In this document: in pieces, positions 26,141-33,997 of the stretch
Layout: the number at the start of each line of letters is the position of its first letter
Position numbering within the stretch: the stretch's first letter is position 1
From: Nostoc sp. UHCC 0870
GTDB lineage: Bacteria; Cyanobacteriota; Cyanobacteriia; Cyanobacteriales; Nostocaceae
DNA length: 64,000 nt
NCBI RefSeq assembly: GCF_022063185.1
Contig: NZ_CP091913.1
Coordinates: 3,349,501 to 3,413,500 of the forward strand
Direction: 5' to 3'
Translations under genes and position numbers: made by a program
The notes under the pieces: generated by a model
What the model saw: the letters and a program-made list of their open reading frames with translations, nothing else
Databases searched by the model: none
What the model was told of the DNA's origin: nothing

Positions 26141-26614
26141 TTAATCTAAGCCATCGCCCCCAATCGCAGCCCTAATAATTGCTGTATATTCATCTAGTGT
26201 AAGATTGCCGTTTCTTAGTCTATCAACGATCGCACCTCTAATAGATCCCGCTACATTATATGGAAGTGCCATTAGTCCACCTGTATGAAGTGTTAAGCTC
26301 GGATATGCTACATGAGTAATCGGATCTATATATGAAGTTGCTGTTACTGTATACATACCATTGAATCCTGCAAAATAAGTTCCTCTAGGCGCAACCGCTT
26401 CAGCCGCGATACTGGACAAATAAGCACCAGGGGTAATATATACTGCTGCACCAGCCAAACTAGAAGGTTCTCCAGAACTGAAATCGGAGATAGGGTTTTC
26501 TATTAAGGCTTGTGCTGACGCTGGTAAAGCTCCCAAGGTTAAGCACCCAATTAAACCTGTGAGAGATACGCCAACTTGTAACCAGTTACCAGCAGAATAG
26601 GAAGGTAAGTTCAT
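26141..26614 (-). CDS. Secreted hypothetical protein
   Basis: The 157-residue protein has a signal peptide (GVSLTGLIGCLTLGALPASAQA, cleavage near residue 36). The mature part is short, Ala/Gly/Tyr-rich, with a run of small hydrophobic strands (GTYFAGFNGMYTVTATSYIDP) and a C-terminal helix DRLRNGNLTLDEYTAIIRAAIGG. I know no family for it. It is convergent with the upstream large protein gene. Confidence 0.6.
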   Translation of the reverse strand: MNLPSYSAGNWLQVGVSLTGLIGCLTLGALPASAQALIENPISDFSSGEPSSLAGAAVYITPGAYLSSIAAEAVAPRGTYFAGFNGMYTVTATSYIDPITHVAYPSLTLHTGGLMALPYNVAGSIRGAIVDRLRNGNLTLDEYTAIIRAAIGGDGLD

Positions 26615-27058
26615 ATTTGGAAATCCTTTGTTTTGATGACTTGAGATTGTTGGTGGGATGTTATCTAAATAGCTTATATAAACTGAATTTATAACCTAGT
26701 ATTAAGGCTTTTATTCTATTGGTGATTAAGGTAAATTTATTTTTTATTTATTGCTCGAAAAAGCATGACTATAATTCTGTATCTCCCTTATTAATTTACA
26801 ATACTTTTTTAAAAAGGAGAATATTTAACTGGTGAATAAGTTAAATAAAAAAGACATTTAAAGGTAGGTTTAAAGACATAAAAGTATGATATTTATTTAA
26901 TATGAAATAGACAAATATCATATTTTCATACATAATTTATGCCACAGAGAAGCGATCGCAGCACAAATACCTAGGGAAACCCAGCAGACTAATCCCCAGG
27001 GAGGCCAGCAGGCTTTAACATAGACAATCAATACTAATAAGGGTATTAAATCAGGGCA
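26615..27058. other. Spacer between divergent genes
   Basis: A very AT-rich 440-base stretch between the secreted protein (minus) and the CPBP fusion gene (plus). It should hold both promoters. A possible small membrane ORF on the minus strand (26918-27100) extends into the following gene. Confidence 0.5.
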
Positions 27059-27100
27059 ATGCCAAATGAAAAACCTTCTAGCAAACAACAATCGCACCAA
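26918..27100 (-). CDS. Possible small membrane protein (doubtful)
   Basis: A 60-codon frame starting at GTG 27100 encodes two clearly hydrophobic segments (LIPLLVLIVYVKACW and GLVCWVSLGICAAIASL). This is more membrane-like than random DNA usually gives. Against it: it overlaps the start of the 27059 gene by 42 bases, lacks a Shine-Dalgarno, and the N-terminal third reads poorly. A shorter version starting inside is possible. Confidence 0.25.
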   Translation of the reverse strand: MVRLLFARRFFIWHCPDLIPLLVLIVYVKACWPPWGLVCWVSLGICAAIASLWHKLCMKI

Positions 27101-29596
27101 AGGACAAAATTTCGCTTGGGGATGTTTGTGCTACTGGTGATCATAAGTGCGATCGCTATTTTTCTTTTTTATCCACGTCCACAACCAATAGTTAAGCAAG
27201 AAAGCAATTACGCCATCCACAAACGCCAAAGCTTTAATCAAACACAGTTTTATCCCCTCAATCAAACCGTCAACCCTGATTTATATCAACCTGTAGCTAA
27301 GTGGATAGGTAGGTTAATCTTACCCGCATCACCACAAATCCAACCGGGAGAAGACTGGGTATGGATGGAAGTACAACACGCACCCCCCCAAGCCCAGTCT
27401 TTGCTGGGTAAAATCATCCGCTTGGAATGGCAAGATCAACCACAGTTAAAGTCTTACGTCCAGGCTGTACAGCGAGATGTGAATTTTACCGCCAGCACTA
27501 AAAACAGCGAAATAGCAGGTAATATCCATCCGGCGCGTTTGGATGGTCGTCTCCAAGTAGGGGCTTTGCAATCATTGGCTGGTGCAAGACCGAATGACGA
27601 TGTAATTGTCTCTTTAGATGATGTTGTGGTGGTGACAGCAAGTAATAATCAACCACGCTTGCAAATTGCCCATGAACCTGTACTAACCACGGGTAGGTTC
27701 TATGGCTTAGTGAAAATTCTCAATCCCGAACCAACTAGCCAGCAATATCCTGCGCCTTCAGCTTGTCCAGGAAGCTCACCTTGTCCCAGTGATTTCTTCC
27801 GTGTGCGTCATTACAATCAAGTTTCTCGCCAATTTGATGGTGTAGAAGAAACCATTCGCATTCCCCAACAGGTATTTGATACACGTAATCTACCACCGTC
27901 TACCCCTAGACAAATTGAAACTTCCCCAGTAGGAATAGCCGGCTGGTATATATATGGGGCAAAAGACCCCCAAGGAATATTTACTGTTCAGGGATTAGTA
28001 CCGCGATCGCTCCTGCAACTCCAACCCAGTAAAATAGTATTAGGGCAAGAAGCTGGACTAACCTACACCAAGGATCACAATTGGCAGATTACACCCCAAG
28101 CACAAGGGAAAATCAGCAAGGTTTTGCTTGATCCCAACGCCAACTCATCACCCAACGCCTTATTAGATTGGCGAGAAGGAGACAAAGCCATTGTCTTACA
28201 CAACTTCGGCGGGATTGGGGGTAAAAAAGCGGAAGGATTCCCAGTTTTTACAGTCACCGGTCACTTTGCCTTTGGACTAGCCGAGGTAGTGCGTGAACCC
28301 ATCACCCAAGAATTACAGTTTGCCATTGAATATGCCCAGATTTACGCTAATAATTCCGATGGGATCATTGCTGGGAAACATTCCTGGGCTGATTATATGG
28401 GTAACTTACAATGGGGATGGGTAGCCACACGCCCCATTTCCGACGTACTAATTAAGTTTGCACCTGTTACACAAGATTATGATTTCGGGGGGATCAAACT
28501 TTCCCCCACCACAGAATTCCTGCAACAGTTGCAAATCATGATGGCGCGTTATCGCATAGGTGATGGTACAGGTAGCGCGACAGTTTCCCCGGCGACTTCT
28601 TGCGTCCAAGATGCCAGTCAAGCACTATATATTGCCATTCAAGTCATTACTCAACAAGTTAAATCCAACCCAGCAATTCAGCAATGGCTAGACAATCATC
28701 CCGATGATCCCCAAACATTACGCTTTCAGCAGTTAGCTAGTTTGGGTAAAGCTTTGGAACGGCAATTAACACCATTGGGGATCGTTCGTGCTGACTGGCA
28801 AAGTAATGCAGACTATTTAATGGGGACTAGCGACGGGAAACAAGCAGTACGCGCTCGCAGTATTTGGGCGGCGTTCACAAGTTGGCGGACGATGCTACCG
28901 AGACAAGCACACGACGAACTCGCCAACCTATTCTTAAGACATGGTGCAAAACTGTGGTTTCTGAGAACCAATCAAATTGGTGGAGTCAATCCCGATATAG
29001 CCCCCTTAGCACCTACAATGGGATTAGGGTATCTGAAAATTCCGAAAACAAACATTGCACCCATCACAATGTTTCTCAACCGATTACTAGCATCTTTTGT
29101 ACTACCACGAACCCAAGATTGGCTAGTGATGGGAGTAACCCTATTAATTTATGCTGCGATCGCTTTACCATTGGGTTTAAAGTCAGGCTTTTTACGCTGG
29201 AGTTTCACGCCGACTCAGAAAAAAGAGAAAATAGCGATCGTATTACAGACAGCCATTTCCCCAGCCATCACCGAAGAATTAGTATTTCGGGTTTTGTCCC
29301 TTCCCCATCCCATAGAAGTCATCAACTGGTACAAATGGGTATTCTGGGCAGCATTTATCCTATTCCTGTTTATCATTTACCATCCCCTCAACGCCAAAAC
29401 CTTCTTCCCAGACGGAAATCCCACATTCTTCCACCCCATTTTTCTCACCTTAGCCGGACTCCTAGGGCTATCCTGCACAGTCGCCTATGCACTAACCGGC
29501 TGTTTTTGGGTAATCGTCCTCATCCACTGGATTGTAGTAGTAGTTTGGCTATTAGGATTCGGAGGACTAATCAAACCTCCGCGCCCCTCCGCGTAA
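27059..29596 (+). CDS. CPBP-family intramembrane protease with large extracytoplasmic region
   Basis: The 845-residue protein has an N-terminal membrane anchor (residues ~19-40), then about 600 residues without membrane helices and of no family I know, then a C-terminal membrane part of ~170 residues. The latter carries CPBP (CAAX protease/Rce1-like) motifs: EELVFR (Glu739, Glu740, Arg744), FIIYH (His775) and LIHW (His823). It therefore probably cleaves membrane proteins. The big soluble region may recognise a substrate. No neighbours in the same operon are evident. Confidence 0.7.
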   Translation: MPNEKPSSKQQSHQRTKFRLGMFVLLVIISAIAIFLFYPRPQPIVKQESNYAIHKRQSFNQTQFYPLNQTVNPDLYQPVAKWIGRLILPASPQIQPGEDWVWMEVQHAPPQAQSLLGKIIRLEWQDQPQLKSYVQAVQRDVNFTASTKNSEIAGNIHPARLDGRLQVGALQSLAGARPNDDVIVSLDDVVVVTASNNQPRLQIAHEPVLTTGRFYGLVKILNPEPTSQQYPAPSACPGSSPCPSDFFRVRHYNQVSRQFDGVEETIRIPQQVFDTRNLPPSTPRQIETSPVGIAGWYIYGAKDPQGIFTVQGLVPRSLLQLQPSKIVLGQEAGLTYTKDHNWQITPQAQGKISKVLLDPNANSSPNALLDWREGDKAIVLHNFGGIGGKKAEGFPVFTVTGHFAFGLAEVVREPITQELQFAIEYAQIYANNSDGIIAGKHSWADYMGNLQWGWVATRPISDVLIKFAPVTQDYDFGGIKLSPTTEFLQQLQIMMARYRIGDGTGSATVSPATSCVQDASQALYIAIQVITQQVKSNPAIQQWLDNHPDDPQTLRFQQLASLGKALERQLTPLGIVRADWQSNADYLMGTSDGKQAVRARSIWAAFTSWRTMLPRQAHDELANLFLRHGAKLWFLRTNQIGGVNPDIAPLAPTMGLGYLKIPKTNIAPITMFLNRLLASFVLPRTQDWLVMGVTLLIYAAIALPLGLKSGFLRWSFTPTQKKEKIAIVLQTAISPAITEELVFRVLSLPHPIEVINWYKWVFWAAFILFLFIIYHPLNAKTFFPDGNPTFFHPIFLTLAGLLGLSCTVAYALTGCFWVIVLIHWIVVVVWLLGFGGLIKPPRPSA

Positions 29597-30250
29597 ACCT
29601 CCGCATCCCTCTGCGTTTAAAAATACTAAGTGTAAGTGAGAGATGCCTTTATTGCGATCGCCTGATATTTTTCTAGTAAAAGAGGGTAATTTATTTTTGA
29701 AAGAAAAGCAACTTACCCCAGATATTAATCAATCAATTATCTTTCTAGATTAGTTTATACTTATCAAACGTTAAGAGGGAACTTATTAAATAATATTCAG
29801 GTCAGCTTATGTAGCGTAGATGACAATTTATTTGATACTCAATAGCCTACAATCAATTGTCCGTAAACCTTAAACTCAATTAAACATTACTAAAACCTCA
29901 GCAAAGTAGCATTTCTACCTATAAAAGTACATTTCCATACACTGTGTAGTTTCCCAACCGGAGATTTTTCCTAGACATATGAAATTGCTATTAGCAATAT
30001 CAGAAGTCAATAAGTTAAAGAAATACCACTTTTATATTTTCTTTGTTATTTTGTATTTAACGGGACAGTTCTCACCCATTCAGTAAGTTTAAATATCAAT
30101 TAGTTACCCGTTTACCGACAAACTTCCTAAAAATTAACCTACATTTGTGCTTATCTTAATTTATCTCCACGGAACATAATTCCTGAGAACAGATTGTATG
30201 GTAAGCTGCACAATTGATAAGTAGTTTATTCTCACCAAAAGGCTGAGTTT
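29597..30250. other. AT-rich spacer without recognised features
   Basis: This 650-base stretch between the protease fusion gene and the Mo-nitro_C gene contains no plausible gene. I saw no terminator with a convincing T-run and no repeat of note, only scattered short AT palindromes. Confidence 0.5.
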
Positions 30251-30601
30251 ATGAGTGTAATCAAGACCAAAAATCAACATATTGTTCTATCTGCTTTCAT
30301 TAAACATGAGGGTATCTCCCCAAAAGCAGATATTTCCCAAAAATTTGATTTGTTAGAACCCTTACGTCAACGGCTTGACGCTCTAGAAATCCACAATCGT
30401 AAATTAGCTTACTTTCTCGCCAAATATATTCCTGCTCAGTGTCCTTTTGAGCGTGACGTGATGTTATTTGGCCATAAGATAGCTCATATTCCCCCAATGT
30501 GTAAGCTTAATCCCTTATACGATCAATTGGTTGGTTTGCGTTTTCGCGCTTTGTGTTATTTAGTAGATAAATGTGGAGAGGACATACAGTCCTACTGCTA
30601 A
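30251..30601 (+). CDS. Mo-dependent nitrogenase C-terminal-like protein (Mo-nitro_C)
   Basis: The 116-residue protein matches the Mo-nitro_C family of cyanobacteria: PLRQRLDALEIHNRKLAYFLAKYIPAQCPFERDV, then IAHIPPMCKLNPLYDQLVGLRFRALCYL. The family is named from a domain attached to some nitrogenase-associated proteins, but small stand-alone versions are common in diazotrophic cyanobacteria and their role is not known. Cys at CPF, MCK and CYLVDKC might bind a metal. It is 23 bases ahead of a cupin gene and may be co-transcribed with it. Confidence 0.82.
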   Translation: MSVIKTKNQHIVLSAFIKHEGISPKADISQKFDLLEPLRQRLDALEIHNRKLAYFLAKYIPAQCPFERDVMLFGHKIAHIPPMCKLNPLYDQLVGLRFRALCYLVDKCGEDIQSYC

Positions 30602-30624
30602 TCTCATAATCGAGCAAGCGTGAT

Positions 30625-30897
30625 ATGGAAATCAAAATTGAGCATCAACCAAGTCAAGAGAGTCTACACCAATTAGGTGTATTTAAATGGGGAATTTGGC
30701 AAAAAGAAATATCTAAATTTCCTTGGACTTATGATACTCAAGAAACTTGTTATTTTTTAGAAGGTGATGTAATTGTTACGCCTGATGGCGGTGAACCAGT
30801 GCAGATGGGTAAAGGGGATTTAGTGACCTTCCCTGCTGGAATGTCTTGTACATGGGAAATTAAAAGCGACGTAAAAAAGCATTATTTATTTGATTAG
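30625..30897 (+). CDS. Small cupin-domain protein (DUF861/EutQ-like)
   Basis: The 90-residue protein is a single cupin: strands FKWGIWQKEISKFPWTY, YFLEGDVIVTP, VQMGKGDLVTFPAGMSCTWEI. The missing usual first-motif His residues resemble the cupin_3 (DUF861) group, whose members include sugar-binding or ureide-metabolism proteins. Substrate unknown. Close behind the Mo-nitro_C gene. Confidence 0.82.
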   Translation: MEIKIEHQPSQESLHQLGVFKWGIWQKEISKFPWTYDTQETCYFLEGDVIVTPDGGEPVQMGKGDLVTFPAGMSCTWEIKSDVKKHYLFD

Positions 30898-31106
30898 CTA
30901 AAAGTTAACCATCAAGGTTATTTCCCTTGTATTCTGAATCTCCTCTTGCAAACAGTAAATATCTGAAATTCAGTCGAGTTAGAAATTGTATGGAGTTTCG
31001 CAGCGAGTATTGCTAAAGTAGCAGAATCGATAATTTGTTGTATCCCTATATTTGAAACCTCGTAGCGACTCCATACCCACAACAGTATTTATCAAATTAA
31101 ATAGTT

Positions 31107-31883
31107 CTATCTGTTTCTGCGTTTTAAAGCCTGTTCTACTGTTCCACCCTTACGAAACCGAGACAGAAGTACAGCAGCTTCAGCCCTTGTCACAGCTTTT
31201 TGGGGTGCATATATGCGAGTTGTACCATAAACACGCGCAAAGTTTCTGCCACTAGCCGCATTACCTAAATCAAAAGCAATGTGAGAAAGATACCTTTCGC
31301 TGATTTGCTCAACATCAGAAAACCCTTTGGTTTTACCGATGAAATTACGCAGCGCAGCAGGTGAACGATTATCTCTACCAGTAGAATCTAGAGTTGTTTT
31401 GAGCGCAATCATCTGCTCTCGTGTCAAAATATCATCAGGTCTAAAGTTGCCATCATCAAAACCAGCCAAAAAACCTGCATTGTAAGCAGCTTGAATAAAA
31501 TTGAAGTGGGGATGAGAGGAAGCAAGATCAGGAAAAGCTGATCTGGTATTCTGAGGTATAGTAATTGGCTTTTTGTGTAGCTGATTGTAAGTCTTGACGA
31601 GCCAAGAAACAAACTGACCACGAGTAATTGATGCTTGTGGTTTAAACTGACCTGATGTAGTTTCTAATACTCCTAGTTCTGCTAGTTGTCTAATTTCCGT
31701 TTCGCCGGGAAAACCAGCAATATCAGTAAAACTTGTTGAGGAATTTAATTGGCTAATTGTACTATCAGCAGTTAAGTGTAGTCTTGGAGACTGAGCAGAA
31801 GATGAATTACTGTTACCCAAGCAAACCAAAGCTACAGCAGTCAGACTGACAGCATTTACAGCGAATTGAATTTTAGAATACAT
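31107..31883 (-). CDS. Secreted SLH-domain protein
   Basis: The protein (258 residues from ATG 31883; another ATG lies two codons upstream at 31889 but is too close to the AAGGG Shine-Dalgarno) has a signal peptide ending near SSSAQS. Three SLH repeats follow: FTDIAGFPGETEIRQL with ITRGQFVSWL, AFPDLASSHPHFNFI with LTREQMIALK, and GFSDVEQISERYLSHI with VTRAEAAVLLSRF. Such proteins bind the peptidoglycan-linked polymer of the envelope. Monocistronic. Confidence 0.88.
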   Translation of the reverse strand: MYSKIQFAVNAVSLTAVALVCLGNSNSSSAQSPRLHLTADSTISQLNSSTSFTDIAGFPGETEIRQLAELGVLETTSGQFKPQASITRGQFVSWLVKTYNQLHKKPITIPQNTRSAFPDLASSHPHFNFIQAAYNAGFLAGFDDGNFRPDDILTREQMIALKTTLDSTGRDNRSPAALRNFIGKTKGFSDVEQISERYLSHIAFDLGNAASGRNFARVYGTTRIYAPQKAVTRAEAAVLLSRFRKGGTVEQALKRRNR

Positions 31884-32085
31884 GATCATTTTCCCTTTAC
31901 TTGTAGATGTTAAAAGTATAAAAACGATTTGCGTAATTCATATTGAGTAATGTTTGAGTGAGCAAGAATATTTTGTAGACTCAAAAGTAAATATGTGTGA
32001 GTGGGAAAGAATATGCTCTAAAAGATGCTGTTTAGCAGCGAAAGGTTGCTGATTACGAAAATTTTTATGAGGATACTTAGCAAAA

Positions 32086-32841
32086 ATGTTACTGCATTTA
32101 AGCACCTGGCAAGAAGTTGAAACCTATTTGCAAACATCCAGAGGGATTATTTTTCCCATTGGATCAACAGAACAACATGGCCCTACGGGTTTAATTGGGA
32201 CTGATGCGATTTGTGCAGAAGCGATCGCGCGTGGAGTGGGTGAAGTGACACAGGCGATCGTTGCCCCTACAATCAATGTAGGGATGGCACTACATCACAC
32301 AGCTTTCCCTGGTTCTATTAGTCTGCGTCCCAGCACTTTAATTCAAGTAGTGCGCGACTATGTAACTAGCCTAGTTAAAGCAGGTTTTACTAAGTTCTAC
32401 TTCATTAACGGACACGGTGGTAACATCGCCACCCTCAAAGCTGCATTTTCTGAAACTTACGCCCATCTGGAAGAATTACAGATTAAGAATGCACAAGAGG
32501 TGCAATGTCAAGTTGCAAATTGGTATATGTGCAGTTCTGTCTACAAACTAGCAAAAGAATTATATGGGGATCAAGAAGGTTCTCACGCTACCCCTAGTGA
32601 AGTAGCTGTCACCCAATACGTCTATCCAGAAGCGATTAAACAAGCATACTTATCACCAGAAGTTGCATCTGGACATAAAATTTATAGTGCCACAGATTTT
32701 AGACTGCGTTACCCAGATGGACGCATGGGTTCTAACCCTGCTTTAGCAACACCAGAACATGGTAAACAGTTTTATGATTTAGCCGTTAAAGAACTCAGCC
32801 AAGGATATTTAGAATTTCTGGGGATAGGGGATAATAGGTGA
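32086..32841 (+). CDS. Creatininase-family amidohydrolase
   Basis: The 251-residue protein has the creatininase fold metal sites: GSTEQHGPTGLIGTDAICAE (Glu, His, Asp), MALHHTAFPGSISL, FINGHGGNIATL and DQEGSHATPSEVAVT. Members hydrolyse cyclic amides such as creatinine or riboflavin-pathway formamides (ArfB). The substrate here cannot be told. It stands alone with a heptamer repeat right after its end. Confidence 0.88.
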   Translation: MLLHLSTWQEVETYLQTSRGIIFPIGSTEQHGPTGLIGTDAICAEAIARGVGEVTQAIVAPTINVGMALHHTAFPGSISLRPSTLIQVVRDYVTSLVKAGFTKFYFINGHGGNIATLKAAFSETYAHLEELQIKNAQEVQCQVANWYMCSSVYKLAKELYGDQEGSHATPSEVAVTQYVYPEAIKQAYLSPEVASGHKIYSATDFRLRYPDGRMGSNPALATPEHGKQFYDLAVKELSQGYLEFLGIGDNR

Positions 32842-32871
32842 CAGGGGACAGGGGACAGGGGACAGGGGACA
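32838..32871. repeat. Heptamer repeat GGGGACA
   Basis: About five tandem GGGGACA units, beginning at the stop codon of the creatininase-family gene. Confidence 0.85.
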
Positions 32872-33314
32872 GCTAAATATTTTCTTCTCTGTGACTTTGT
32901 GGTGAAAAAAATCAGTTTTTTAACATAAAAATACGTAGACACAGAGAAATATCCATTCATCAGTTAAAGCTGTTCATTAGTCATTAGCTTTTTACCATTG
33001 TCACCATTATATTGAGGATTGTAATAATCATCGGGGTCATAGCCGACATCACCGACAAAACAGAAAGAAGTCGCTAAATTAAAACCCACATTCCGCACTT
33101 CAAAATGTATTATCTCTGTTTTCAATAAAAATTCTTAATAATGTTCAACCTATTAAGTATTAATATTGAATCCTATTGGTAATTTATGTTGTTGATTTAA
33201 CCATCATTAAACAGGTTTTGGAAATATACGCATGGCCACAGAAACTTTCTCCCCCTGCTCCCTGCTCCCTGCCTTATTCCAACAATAATTATTTACGCCG
33301 ACCTACTTATCCGC
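32872..33314. other. Spacer with no recognised gene
   Basis: About 440 bases between the creatininase-family gene and the end of the Uma2 gene. Contains AT-rich DNA and short ORFs without family resemblance. A stretch near 33240-33275 has CTCCCTGC repeats of the heptamer kind (CCTGCTC). Nothing further stands out. Confidence 0.4.
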
Positions 33315-33920
33315 TTACCAAATTTGACTTAAATCTAAAACAAATCCTGGTAATATATCTTCACCGCTTAATGTCGAAGGATTATCTAATTCTTTTACAG
33401 CTTGATCGGGACAATAAATAAATACTTTACGTTGTTTTCTATCCAGTAACCAACCTAATTCTGTACCATTATCTATATATTCTTCCATCTTTTCTTGTAA
33501 TGTTTTCAAATTATCTGTCTCTGAACGCAATTCCACTACAAATTCAGGACAAATAGGGGCAAATTTCTTTCTTTGTTCTACAGGTATTGCTTCCCATCTT
33601 GCTTTTTTAATCCAGGCTGCATCAGGAGAACGCACTGCACCGTTAGGTAAGGTAAAACCACCGCTAGAACCAAAACCTACACCTGTACCATCTTGCTTTG
33701 TCCAAATACCTAACTGGACAATTAAATTAAAATTACGTTCATCTGTTTCTGCGCCTGTGGGTGGCATAATCAATAATTCTCCAAGGTGATTACGTTCAAT
33801 GCGAAAATCACGATTTACTTGACAGAAATCAAAAAATTGTTCGTCACTCACGATTATGTTTGGTTGCATTTTCAGCACCATTCCTAAGATGTCTGTGGCT
33901 ACAGGTGATTGCGTGTTCAT
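33315..33920 (-). CDS. Uma2 family (PD-(D/E)XK-like) protein, copy 3
   Basis: The protein (201 residues from ATG 33920; TTG 33938 would add six) is a typical Uma2 member: FRIERNHLGELLIMPPTGAETDERNFNLIVQLG, FGSSGGFTLPNGAVRSPDAAWI, CPEFVVELRSETDNLKTLQEKMEEYIDNGTELGWLLD. The PEFVVELRSETD segment supplies the acidic nuclease-like core. Function unknown. A GTAGAGACGTT palindrome lies upstream, between it and ileS. Confidence 0.88.
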   Translation of the reverse strand: MNTQSPVATDILGMVLKMQPNIIVSDEQFFDFCQVNRDFRIERNHLGELLIMPPTGAETDERNFNLIVQLGIWTKQDGTGVGFGSSGGFTLPNGAVRSPDAAWIKKARWEAIPVEQRKKFAPICPEFVVELRSETDNLKTLQEKMEEYIDNGTELGWLLDRKQRKVFIYCPDQAVKELDNPSTLSGEDILPGFVLDLSQIW

Positions 33921-33951
33921 AATCTTGGAAAATATCAATTCCTACATAAAC

Positions 33952-33979
33952 GTAGAGACGTTGAATAAAACGTCTCTAC
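33952..33979. repeat. GTAGAGACGTT inverted repeat
   Basis: GTAGAGACGTT (33952-33962) pairs with AACGTCTCTAC (33969-33979) around six bases. A longer form of the same palindrome lies at 60118-60145. It is a dispersed cyanobacterial repeat, here between the ileS stop and the Uma2 start. Confidence 0.7.
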
Positions 33980-33997
33980 ATTCATGTTAAACCTGTT

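Noticed and set aside
28864..29676. 270-codon open frame on the plus strand
   Set aside because: It lies in another frame within the CPBP fusion gene, has low-complexity Ser/Thr/His/Pro composition and no family signs.
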